Source: Acidimicrobiales bacterium
GTDB taxonomy: Bacteria > Actinomycetota > Acidimicrobiia > Acidimicrobiales > CADCSY01
DNA length: 7,808 nucleotides
Assembly (NCBI GenBank): GCA_030447125.1
Contig: JAUJLZ010000075.1
Location: forward strand, 1 to 7,808
Direction of reading: 5' to 3'
Position 1 is the first letter of the stretch; every line of letters starts with the position of its first letter. The position numbers and the translations under genes were made by a program. A model generated the notes under the pieces. It did not search any database, was not told where the DNA came from, and saw nothing but the letters and a program-made list of their open reading frames with translations. Of the stretch, positions 1-5,663 are shown piece after piece.

Positions 1-80
1 CCAGGGGCACCGAACGACTCGCCCTCGAACACCTCCCCGTCGGCCAGCACGAGCAGCGCCTCTTGTGCCCGCGCCGTCAT
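1..80 (-). CDS. carA: Carbamoyl-phosphate synthase small subunit, N-terminal fragment (continues beyond window)
   Basis: Only 26 codons are visible, starting at ATG 80 in an ATGA overlap with the pyrC stop. The sequence ALLVLADGEVFEGESFGAP matches the start of CarA proteins, which typically open with an LVLEDGTVF-G--FGA pattern. CarA is the glutaminase subunit that feeds ammonia to CarB for carbamoyl phosphate, the substrate of PyrB. The assignment rests on this short N-terminus plus the pyrR-pyrB-pyrC-carA order known from actinobacteria; the glutaminase triad lies outside the window. Confidence 0.88.
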   Translation of the reverse strand, partial: MTARAQEALLVLADGEVFEGESFGAP

Positions 81-1387
81 CGCTGGGACTCGGCGTCGAT
101 GACGACGGGCTCTCCTCGGAACAGGGTGTGGCGGACCCGACCGGTGAGGGTGCGCCCGGCGTAGGGGGTGTTGCGACTGCGGCTGGCCAGACGCTCGGGC
201 TCCACCAACCACTCGGCGGTGGGGTCGATGACGCACAGGTTGGCGGGACGGCCGGCGGCGACCGGACCCCCCTGTGCCGCGGTCAGGCCGGCGATGCGGG
301 CGGGCCGCCACGACAGCAGCCCGATGAGGGCCTCCATGTCGAGGCAGGGGTCGACACCCCCGCGGGCGCAGGCCAGCTCGCTGATCCCGAGGGCCAGGGC
401 CGTCTCCAGGCCGAGCATGCCCGGCGGGGCCACGTCGAAGGGGGCCTCCTTGGCCTCGGGAGGATGGGGGGCGTGGTCGGTGGCGATGGCGTCGATGGTG
501 CCGTCGGCCAGGCCGATGCGCACCGCGGCCACGTCGGTGTCGGTGCGCAGCGGGGGGTTGACCTTGAACACCGGGTCGTAGCCGGCGGTGGCGGCGGCGG
601 TGAGGGTGAAGTGGTGGGGGGCGGCCTCGGCGGTGACGCCCACGCCCTCGGCCTTGGCCGCGCCCACCAGGGCCACCGAACCCGCCGTGGACAGGTGCAG
701 GAAGTGCACCGGCGCCCCCGTGAGGCGGCACAGGGCGATGTCACGGGCCACCATGAGCTCCTCGGCCTCGGCCGGGATCCCGGGGATGCCCAGCCGGCTC
801 GACCACTCCCCCTCGTGCAGGTGACCCCCGGCGGCCAGGGCGTCGTCCTCGCAGTGCTGGGCCAGGGTGACGCCCAGCGCCGAGGCGTACTCCAGGGCCC
901 GGCGCATGAGACCGCCGTCCTGGACGCCGGCGCCGTCGTCGCTGAACAGGCGCACCCCGAGCGCCGCCATCTCGGCCATGGGGGCCAGGCGCCGACCGGC
1001 CCGCCCGACGGTGATGGCCCCGGCGGGGTGCACGGCGCACGTGGCGCCGGCGGCCAGGTCGAGCACGTCGCGCACCACCGAGGCGCAGTCGATGGGCGGG
1101 TCGGTGTTGGGCATGGCCACCACCGCGGTGTAGCCACCCAGTGCTGCCGCCCGGGCCCCGGTCTCGATGGTCTCGGCCTCCTCCTGGCCGGGCTGGCGCA
1201 GGTGGGCGTGCAAGTCGACCAGGCCGGGGGTGACCAAGCAGCTGCCGGCGTCGAGCACCACGGCGCCGTCCCCGGCCTCGAGGTCCTCGCCCACGGCGAC
1301 GACGGAACCGTCGACCACCAGGACGTCGCTTCGCCGGGTCCCGGTCTCGTCGAGCACCGTCCCGCCCTGGACGAGCACCCGGGTCAC
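77..1387 (-). CDS. pyrC: Dihydroorotase, class I
   Basis: Dihydroorotase cyclises carbamoyl-aspartate to dihydroorotate. The 436-residue amidohydrolase matches class I enzymes of Bacillus and actinobacteria. Metal ligands line up almost number for number with the B. anthracis enzyme as I recall it: H60 and H62 (DLHAHLR), D151 (FSDDG), H178 (AQHCED), H231 (FLHLST) and D304 (ATDHAPH). PNTDPP (93-98) and KVNPPLR (275-281) are typical substrate-site segments. The motif after the zinc histidines is HLRQPG rather than the more usual HLREPG. GTG 1387 overlaps the pyrB stop by GTGA and has only a weak purine stretch upstream. The stop overlaps carA by ATGA. A complete set of ligands argues for an active enzyme rather than a structural pseudo-dihydroorotase. 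Confidence 0.97.
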   Translation of the reverse strand: MTRVLVQGGTVLDETGTRRSDVLVVDGSVVAVGEDLEAGDGAVVLDAGSCLVTPGLVDLHAHLRQPGQEEAETIETGARAAALGGYTAVVAMPNTDPPIDCASVVRDVLDLAAGATCAVHPAGAITVGRAGRRLAPMAEMAALGVRLFSDDGAGVQDGGLMRRALEYASALGVTLAQHCEDDALAAGGHLHEGEWSSRLGIPGIPAEAEELMVARDIALCRLTGAPVHFLHLSTAGSVALVGAAKAEGVGVTAEAAPHHFTLTAAATAGYDPVFKVNPPLRTDTDVAAVRIGLADGTIDAIATDHAPHPPEAKEAPFDVAPPGMLGLETALALGISELACARGGVDPCLDMEALIGLLSWRPARIAGLTAAQGGPVAAGRPANLCVIDPTAEWLVEPERLASRSRNTPYAGRTLTGRVRHTLFRGEPVVIDAESQR

Positions 1388-1395
1388 GGGCGGGT
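1380..1395 (-). repeat. 16-base direct repeat, copy at the pyrB/pyrC junction
   Basis: This is the same 16 bases as at 2312-2297, again centred on a GTGA stop/start overlap. GGA precedes the repeated unit in both places (GGAACCC here against GGACCC in the other copy). That might act as a weak re-initiation signal. Confidence 0.8.
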
Positions 1396-2304
1396 TCCGG
1401 CGGCCAGCAGCAGGAACAGCACGGCCATGCGCACGGCCACACCGTTGGCCACCTGGCGGGTGACGACCGAACGGGCCAGGTCGGCCACGTCGCCGGCGAT
1501 CTCCACGCCGCGGTTCATGGGCCCGGGGTGCATGATCACGGCTCGCTCCGGCAGCCGCTCGGCCCGGCGCCGGGTGAGGCCGTAGCCAGCGGTGTACTCC
1601 CGCAAGGAGGGCACCAGGGCCTCGGTCTGGCGCTCCTGTTGCATGCGCAAGAGGAGCACGGCGTCGACCTTGGGCAGCACCTCGTCGAGGTCGTGGCTGA
1701 CCTCGACGGGCCAGCCCACCAGGCTGGGGGGCAGCAGGGTCGGGGGCGCGACCAGCACCACGTCGGCGCCCAGGCTGGCGAAGGCGGCCACGTCGGAGCG
1801 GGCCACCCGGCTGTGCTTGACGTCGCCCACGATGGCGATGCGGCGCCCGTCGAGGCTGCCCAGGCGCTCACGCAGCGTGTAGCAGTCGAGCAGGGCCTGG
1901 GTGGGGTGCTCGTGCCAGCCGTCGCCGGCGTTGACCACGCTGGCCTCCACCCAGCGGGCCACCTGGACGGGGACGCCGGCCGAGGCGTGGCGCACGATCA
2001 CGGCGTCGACGCCCATGGCTTCGATGGTGAGCACCGTGTCCCGCAGGGACTCGCCCTTGGCCACCGCCGAGGCGCCCACGTTGAAGTTCATGGTGTCGGC
2101 CGACAGGCGCTTGGCCGCGGCCTCGAACGACAGCCGGGTGCGGGTGGACTCCTCGTAGAACAGCGACACCACGGTGCGGCCCCGCAGCGTGGGCACCTTG
2201 GGGATGGGCCGGGAGCTCACCTCCACGAACGACTCGGTGAGGCGCAGCACCTCCTCGATGCCGTCGGTCCCCAGGTCCTCGATGGCCAAGAGGTGACGGG
2301 TCAC
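1384..2304 (-). CDS. pyrB: Aspartate carbamoyltransferase catalytic subunit
   Basis: This enzyme joins carbamoyl phosphate and aspartate to give carbamoyl-aspartate, the first committed pyrimidine step. At 306 residues it has the standard catalytic-chain length. Seen in order are the carbamoyl-phosphate loop STRTR (53-57), the mobile-loop lysine K83 in VAKGES, HEHPTQ (131-136), KHSRVARS (163-170), the aspartate-loop RMQQER (220-225) and HPGPMNRG (259-266). No pyrI-like regulatory chain is present nearby. The next gene is pyrC, as in organisms whose ATCase works alone or together with dihydroorotase. GTG 2304 overlaps the pyrR stop by GTGA and has no good Shine-Dalgarno, so translation should be coupled to pyrR. 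The longer frame reaching 2478 runs inside pyrR and is rejected. The 3' end overlaps pyrC by GTGA within a 16-base sequence identical to the pyrR/pyrB junction. Confidence 0.97.
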   Translation of the reverse strand: MTRHLLAIEDLGTDGIEEVLRLTESFVEVSSRPIPKVPTLRGRTVVSLFYEESTRTRLSFEAAAKRLSADTMNFNVGASAVAKGESLRDTVLTIEAMGVDAVIVRHASAGVPVQVARWVEASVVNAGDGWHEHPTQALLDCYTLRERLGSLDGRRIAIVGDVKHSRVARSDVAAFASLGADVVLVAPPTLLPPSLVGWPVEVSHDLDEVLPKVDAVLLLRMQQERQTEALVPSLREYTAGYGLTRRRAERLPERAVIMHPGPMNRGVEIAGDVADLARSVVTRQVANGVAVRMAVLFLLLAAGTRP

Positions 2305-2312
2305 GGGCGGGT
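2297..2312 (-). repeat. 16-base direct repeat, copy at the pyrR/pyrB junction
   Basis: ACCCGCCCGTGACCCG contains the pyrR stop and the pyrB start as GTGA. The identical 16 bases occur at 1395-1380 in the same relation to the pyrB stop and pyrC start. Both upstream proteins therefore end Thr-Arg-Pro and both downstream proteins begin Met-Thr-Arg. Confidence 0.8.
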
Positions 2313-2876
2313 CCGCACCACGTCGCCGAGGTCGACACCGTCGAGGTGGACGTCGACGGCCTCGTCCCGGCGGGTCGGCAGGTTCTTGCCCACGAAGTCG
2401 GGACGGATGGGCAGCTCGCGGTGGCCCCGGTCGACCATGACGGCGAGCTGCACGGCCCGGGGTCGCCCGTAGTCGCACACGGCGTTGAGGGCGGCGCGGA
2501 TGGTCCGCCCGGTGAAGAGCACGTCGTCGACCAGGACCACGGTGGCTCCCGACACCTCCGAGGGGATGTCGGTCACCGCCTCGGGCATGACCGGGCGCAA
2601 GCCGATGTCGTCGCGGTACAAGGCCACGTCGAGGGTGCCGAGGGGGACGGGCACGCCCTCGATGCGGGTGAGCTCGGCGGCCAGGGCCTCGGCCAGGGGG
2701 ACGCCGCCGGTCTGCAGGCCGATGACCACCACGTCGTCGAGGCCGGCGTTGCGCTCCACCACCTCGTGGGCGATGCGGGTGACGGCCCGGCGCACGTCAG
2801 CGGCGTCCATGACCCGGCTACGGGCTACGAACGCACCGCCGTAGGGGGGCGTGATCCTGCGCTCGCGCTCAGCCAA
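2301..2876 (-). CDS. pyrR: PyrR: pyr operon RNA-binding regulator / uracil phosphoribosyltransferase
   Basis: PyrR is a type I phosphoribosyltransferase-fold protein that senses UMP/UTP against PRPP and binds pyr leader RNA; many members also make UMP from uracil and PRPP. Visible are [10 protein letters not shown] (29-38), DVALYRDD (83-90), the PRPP loop [13 protein letters not shown] (113-125), [11 protein letters not shown] (148-158) and GKN (163-165). T33, H37, R153, R158 and K164 align with the B. subtilis residues I recall as essential for RNA binding (T18, H22, R141, R146, K152). The usual TRG after the second strand is TGG (56-58). I choose TTG 2876 (191 residues) because AGGAG lies six bases upstream. 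ATG 2810 (169 residues) has no visible Shine-Dalgarno and would trim the N-terminus very close to the core. The stop overlaps pyrB by GTGA. Confidence 0.95.
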   Translation of the reverse strand: MAERERRITPPYGGAFVARSRVMDAADVRRAVTRIAHEVVERNAGLDDVVVIGLQTGGVPLAEALAAELTRIEGVPVPLGTLDVALYRDDIGLRPVMPEAVTDIPSEVSGATVVLVDDVLFTGRTIRAALNAVCDYGRPRAVQLAVMVDRGHRELPIRPDFVGKNLPTRRDEAVDVHLDGVDLGDVVRTRP

Positions 2877-2882
2877 CCGAAG

Positions 2883-2925
2883 CTCCTGTCCGTCCGGGCC
2901 TCACGGGACCCGCTTCACGGTCAGG
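2883..2925 (-). promoter_or_regulatory. Predicted PyrR-binding RNA loop and Shine-Dalgarno-sequestering hairpin
   Basis: In transcript sense, TCCCGTGAGGC (2908-2898) fits the conserved UCCNGNGAGGY core of PyrR-binding loops as I recall it. It is flanked by GTCC (2909-2906) and GGAC (2895-2892), which can close a loop, and a second GGAC follows at once. Around it, CCTGACCG (2925-2918) can pair with CGGACAGG (2892-2885) with a single A-A mismatch. That stem captures the AGG of the pyrR Shine-Dalgarno AGGAG (2887-2883), which sits six bases from the TTG start. The layout matches the mycobacterial mode, in which PyrR with uridine nucleotides blocks ribosome access, rather than the Bacillus terminator mode. 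It would control pyrR-pyrB-pyrC-carA through coupled translation. Binding and folding are inferred. Confidence 0.65.
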
Positions 2926-3015
2926 CGCGGGGAGAAAGCTACCTGGGCGTTCGAAGCATTGACCCTCTCCGGGGCAAACGTCGCCGGAGCGCCCGGGTAG
3001 CTTTCTTTCTGCGCC
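2924..3015 (-). repeat. Long composite inverted repeat (predicted RNA hairpin) between nusB and pyrR
   Basis: The arms run from the base after the nusB stop. GGCGC (3015-3011) pairs with GCGCC (2928-2924). AGAAAGCTACC (3006-2996) pairs perfectly with GGTAGCTTTCT (2943-2933). GGGCG (2994-2990) pairs with CGCCC (2949-2945). An inner hairpin CTCCGG/CCGGAG (2989-2984 with 2972-2967) has an 11-base loop and stacks directly on the outer stem, leaving a 17-base bulge (2966-2950). That totals 27 designed-looking pairs, interrupted by a 4-by-4 internal loop and one A-C mismatch when read as the operon transcript. It could be an attenuator or terminator that partly separates the aro-nusB and pyr units, an mRNA-processing hairpin, or the upper part of a pyr leader. 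No canonical U-tract follows. The function is unknown. Confidence 0.75.
2939..2959 (-). CDS. Candidate six-codon upstream open reading frame in the pyr leader
   Basis: ATG 2959 opens a frame of six codons, Met-Leu-Arg-Thr-Pro-Arg, ending at TAG 2941-2939. GGAGAGGG (2970-2963) provides a good Shine-Dalgarno, with GGAG seven bases from the ATG. Three of the five codons after ATG (CTT, CGA, AGG) are ones that high-GC actinobacteria tend to avoid. The frame occupies the bulge and the descending arm of the long inverted repeat, so ribosomes on it would open that stem. It lies 62 bases upstream of the pyrR start. It could be a leader peptide that couples translation to leader folding, or a chance frame. 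The same reading frame continues upstream through nusB and efp only as an out-of-frame shadow, which I do not consider coding. Confidence 0.35.
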   Translation of the reverse strand: MLRTPR

Positions 3016-3480
3016 TCAGATCTCCACGATAGCAGGAGGGGGCTCGGCGACCGTCGCCCGCTCCGTCGGCCGCACCTCGGCCGCCACCTGGCCCAGGACG
3101 CCGTTGACGAAGCGCCCGGAGTCGTCGGTGGAAAAGCGCTTGGCCAGCTCCACCGCCTCGCTGATCACCGCCCCCGTGGGTACGTCGGGCCGGCGCACCA
3201 GCTCGTAGACCCCCATGCGCAGCAGGGTCCGGTCGAGGGCGGGCATGCGGGCCAGCGTCCAGCCCCGGGCGTAGCGGGTGATGAGGCCGTCGATCTCCTC
3301 CAGGTGCTCGGACACCCCGGCCACCACCTCGGCGGCGAAGGGCTGGGGTTCGGCCACCAGCTCGTCCAGCACGGCCCCGAGGGGCGCGAAGCCCTTGGCC
3401 TCGGCCTCGTAGAGCAGGGACATGGCCCGCTCCCGGGACTCCCGGCGCGACCCGACCCCGTCCCCGCCGTAGCCCGTCAT
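3016..3480 (-). CDS. nusB: Transcription antitermination factor NusB
   Basis: NusB pairs with NusE (S10) on boxA RNA and supports antitermination of rRNA operons. The 154-residue all-helical protein shows the arginine-rich first helix SRRESRERAMSLLYEAE (11-27). It also has MPALDRTLLRMGVYEL (79-94) and the diagnostic SEAVELAKRFSTDDSGRFVNGVLG region (107-130), which is very close to the family consensus. The C-terminal tail from about residue 138 is low-complexity and probably disordered. ATG 3480 has AGGA six bases upstream. The 35-base gap after efp gives this gene its own ribosome binding site, unlike most junctions in the window. The base after its TGA begins the long inverted repeat that separates it from pyrR. 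The efp-nusB adjacency is common in many bacteria. Confidence 0.96.
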   Translation of the reverse strand: MTGYGGDGVGSRRESRERAMSLLYEAEAKGFAPLGAVLDELVAEPQPFAAEVVAGVSEHLEEIDGLITRYARGWTLARMPALDRTLLRMGVYELVRRPDVPTGAVISEAVELAKRFSTDDSGRFVNGVLGQVAAEVRPTERATVAEPPPAIVEI

Positions 3481-3515
3481 CCCTCGTCCTGGAACCTTGT
3501 TTCCTGAACCTGGCC

Positions 3516-4076
3516 CTAGACCCGGGTGAGGTACTGCCCGGAGCGGGTGTCGACCTTGATCCGATCGCCGACGTTGATGAACAACGGCACCGACAGGGCG
3601 ATGCCCGTCTCCACCGTCGCCGGCTTGCGCGCCCCCGACACCCGGTCGCCCTGCACGCCGGGCTCGGTCTCGGTGACCCGAAGCTCCACCGCCGCCGGGA
3701 TGTCGACACCGACGATCTCGGCGTTGTACATCTGCAACACGGCGTTGGAACCCTCGATGAGAAAGCCGGCGGCGGTGCCGAGCGACGTGGGTTCGACGCT
3801 GAGCTGGTCGTAGGTCGTGGTGTCCATGAACACCAGCTCGTCACCCTCCTTGTAGAGGTACTGCATCTCCCGCTTGTCGATGACCGCCTGCTCCACCTTC
3901 TCGGCCGAGCGGAAGGTGCGGTCGAGCACGGCCCCGGTGCGGGTGTTGCGCAGGGTGGTGCGCACGAACGCTCCTCCCTTGCCCGGCTTGACGTGCTGGA
4001 AGTCGACCACCTGGAACAGCCCTTCGGGCAGGTCGAGGGTGATGCCGTTCTTCAGGTCGTTGGTGGTGATGCTCAT
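3516..4076 (-). CDS. efp: Translation elongation factor P
   Basis: EF-P binds ribosomes stalled on polyproline, between the P and E sites, and promotes peptide bond formation. The 186-residue length is normal for the family. The KOW-like domain 1 (about 1-62) carries the tip loop VKPGKGGAF with K33 as the functional lysine. The OB domains II (about 65-127) and III (about 130-186) follow, and the family signature region ends GDRIKVDTRSGQYLTRV. The loop reads PGKGG. Actinobacterial EF-P proteins described as working with an unmodified lysine have PGKGP, so either a different actinobacterial variant or a modified lysine is possible. The ATG at 4076 overlaps the peptidase stop (ATGA). An AAGGA lies 12 bases upstream, a rather long spacing, so coupling probably contributes. 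It is followed by nusB after 35 bases. Confidence 0.97.
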   Translation of the reverse strand: MSITTNDLKNGITLDLPEGLFQVVDFQHVKPGKGGAFVRTTLRNTRTGAVLDRTFRSAEKVEQAVIDKREMQYLYKEGDELVFMDTTTYDQLSVEPTSLGTAAGFLIEGSNAVLQMYNAEIVGVDIPAAVELRVTETEPGVQGDRVSGARKPATVETGIALSVPLFINVGDRIKVDTRSGQYLTRV

Positions 4077-5182
4077 GGCAGGTTCGGTTCCTTGGGCGCG
4101 TGGGTGAGGAGGCGTGAGCCGGTGGCGGTGACCACCACCGTGTCCTCGATGCGCACTCCCCCGTGCTCGGGGAGGTAGACGCCCGGTTCGACGGTCACGA
4201 CGTGGTCGACGCCCAGGCTAGCAGTCGAGCTCCTCGCCACCCGCGGGTCCTCGTGGATGTCGAGACCCACGCCATGGCCGGTGCCGTGCAGGAACGCCTC
4301 GCCCCAACCGGCGTCGTCGATCACCGCTCGACAGGCCCGGTCGACCTCGACGCACTCGACGCCTCCACGCACCGCCGCCACCCCGGCCGCCTGGCTGGCG
4401 AGGACCACGTCGAGCATCCGCTGCTGGGTGGGCGACGCACTGCCGACGACGGTGGTCCGGGTCATGTCGGAGTGGTAGCCGTCGACCAGGGCCCCGAAGT
4501 CGATCACCACCAGGTCGCCTTCGCTGATGCGCCGGTGGCCGGGTCGGGCGTGGGGTTTGGCGCCGTTGGGACCGCTGGCCACGATGGTCTCGAAGCTGGC
4601 CCCGTCGGCGCCCAGGCGGCGCACCTCGCTGTCGAGCTCGAGGGCGAGCTCGGCCTCGGTGGGGCCCTCGCCCAGACGGTGGCGCACCGAGGCCAGGGCG
4701 GCGTCGGCCAGGGCGGCGGCGAAGGCCAGGCGGGCCAGCTCGCCCTCGTCCTTGATCTGGCGCAGGCCCTCGACCAGCCCCTCGGTGGGAACGAGCTCGG
4801 CGTGGGGGAACCACTCTTCGCCGTAGCGGCGCCGCGCCGCCCAACTCACGTGGGCCGCCTCCAGGCCCAGACGCACGACCCCGGCGGTGGCCCCGGCGAC
4901 GAGCTCCTGCTGCTCCGTCGCACTCTGGCCGACCTCGATGCGGGCCTCGACCCCGACAGCACGCAGCTGCTCGGCGGCCTGGTCCCGGTAGCGGCCGTCG
5001 GTGACGAGTACCACCTCCTCGCCGGTCACCACCAGGATCCCGGCCGACCCGGTGAAGCCTGTCAGGTAGCGGGTGTTGACCAGACGGCTGACCAGCAGGG
5101 CGTCACAACCGGCCTCCTCGAAGGACTCCCGCAGGCGGCTGGTCCGCCCGACCACGTCCATGGCCGGCAAGGCGGGGGTCAT
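4073..5182 (-). CDS. pepP: Xaa-Pro aminopeptidase, M24 (creatinase/aminopeptidase P-like) family
   Basis: This is a cytoplasmic dimetal peptidase of clan MG, 369 residues, predicted to cleave peptide bonds next to proline; whether it acts as aminopeptidase P or as a prolidase cannot be told from sequence. The N-terminal creatinase-like domain (about 12-135) contains NTRYLTGFTGSAG and TDGRYRDQA. The C-terminal pita-bread domain (about 145-358) contains the five metal ligands in order: D228 (VIDFG), D239 (HSDMTRT), H303 (GTGHGVG), E332 (TVEPGVY) and E346 (RIEDTV). H211 and H310 are likely substrate-contacting histidines. The ATG at 5182 gives an ATGA overlap with the aroQ stop, and a second Met at residue 8 is the alternative. 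The stop overlaps efp by ATGA. A pepP/pepQ-type gene directly upstream of efp is a recurrent actinobacterial and firmicute arrangement. No signal peptide is visible. Confidence 0.93.
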   Translation of the reverse strand: MTPALPAMDVVGRTSRLRESFEEAGCDALLVSRLVNTRYLTGFTGSAGILVVTGEEVVLVTDGRYRDQAAEQLRAVGVEARIEVGQSATEQQELVAGATAGVVRLGLEAAHVSWAARRRYGEEWFPHAELVPTEGLVEGLRQIKDEGELARLAFAAALADAALASVRHRLGEGPTEAELALELDSEVRRLGADGASFETIVASGPNGAKPHARPGHRRISEGDLVVIDFGALVDGYHSDMTRTTVVGSASPTQQRMLDVVLASQAAGVAAVRGGVECVEVDRACRAVIDDAGWGEAFLHGTGHGVGLDIHEDPRVARSSTASLGVDHVVTVEPGVYLPEHGGVRIEDTVVVTATGSRLLTHAPKEPNLP

Positions 5183-5622
5183 GCGCTGGCTTGGCGTCGG
5201 GCCGTGAGCCGGCGCACGGCGTCGATGGCCAGCGGATAGCCGTCGGCCCCGAGGCCCACCAACGAGGCGTCGACCACCGGGGCCACCACCGAGGTGTGGC
5301 GCCAGGCCTCCCGGCGGTTGGGGTTGGACAGGTGGAGCTCGACCTTGACGCCGTCGAAAGCGGCTAGGGCGTCGTGCAGCGACCAGGCGTAGTGCGTGAG
5401 GGCGCCGGGGTTGATGACGATGGCGGCGCAACGGCGCCGGGCGCCCTGGATGGCCTCCACCAGGTCGGCCTCGGCGTTGGACTGGAGGTGCTCGAGGATC
5501 CACCCGGCGGCATCGGCCGCCGTGGTGGCAGCGCTGACGTGGTCGTCGAGGGTGGCGCTGCCGTACACCTCGGGCTCCCGCTCTCCCAACAGGTTCAGGT
5601 TGGGCCCATGCAACAACAGCAC
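5179..5622 (-). CDS. aroQ: Type II 3-dehydroquinate dehydratase
   Basis: Type II dehydroquinase dehydrates 3-dehydroquinate to 3-dehydroshikimate, the third shikimate step; the family is a dodecameric cytoplasmic enzyme. Motifs are HGPNLNLLGEREPEVYG (R15 and Y20 of the mobile catalytic loop), VINPGALTHYAWSLHDAL (N71, H77), VELHLSN (E95, H97) and REAWRHTSV (R108). I prefer GTG 5622 because AAAGGAG (5639-5633) lies ten bases upstream and the 147-residue product matches the family's usual length of about 145-150. Competing in-frame starts are GTG 5667 (162 residues, with a GTGA overlap on the aroB stop like the aroK/aroB junction) and GTG 5673. With the 5622 start, the first beta strand is about two residues shorter than in many homologues, so the longer forms remain possible. 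The 3' end overlaps the peptidase gene by ATGA. Confidence 0.93.
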   Translation of the reverse strand: MLLLHGPNLNLLGEREPEVYGSATLDDHVSAATTAADAAGWILEHLQSNAEADLVEAIQGARRRCAAIVINPGALTHYAWSLHDALAAFDGVKVELHLSNPNRREAWRHTSVVAPVVDASLVGLGADGYPLAIDAVRRLTARRQASA

Positions 5623-5632
5623 GATCGGCCGG

Positions 5633-5639
5633 CTCCTTT
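5633..5639 (-). promoter_or_regulatory. Shine-Dalgarno deciding the aroQ start
   Basis: AAAGGAG on the minus strand is one of the clearest ribosome binding sequences in the window. It sits ten bases before GTG 5622 and 28 bases after the aroB stop codon. It favours the short aroQ start. If translation really starts at 5667, this purine run is simply the coding sequence for Glu-Glu-Arg-Ser in a non-conserved N-terminal tail. Confidence 0.55.
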
Positions 5640-5663
5640 CCTCGTTCTCTGTCGACTGGGCAG

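Noticed and set aside
65..1585. 506-codon plus-strand open frame opposite pyrC and pyrB
   Set aside because: It is a GC-rich mirror of real genes: glycine-, valine- and histidine-heavy composition with no recognisable domain, antisense to two intact enzyme genes with complete motifs.
2305..2478. Upstream extension of pyrB into pyrR
   Set aside because: It is an arginine- and proline-rich out-of-frame reading of pyrR; GTG 2304 fits the family start and the GTGA pattern.
2936..2965. Possible minus-strand promoter with a TAGCTT -10 element ahead of pyrR
   Set aside because: The matching -35 position is a poor fit, and the TAGCTT bases are already explained as part of the perfect inverted-repeat arm.
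2945..2966. TTCGAA with flanking bases resembling a tRNA T-arm
   Set aside because: No 5-pair T-stem closes around it and no acceptor, D or anticodon arm can be built from the flanks.
2963..2990. GGGGCAAAC on the plus strand, reminiscent of glycine or c-di-GMP riboswitch cores
   Set aside because: The other conserved blocks of either riboswitch are missing, and the plus strand has no downstream gene to control here.
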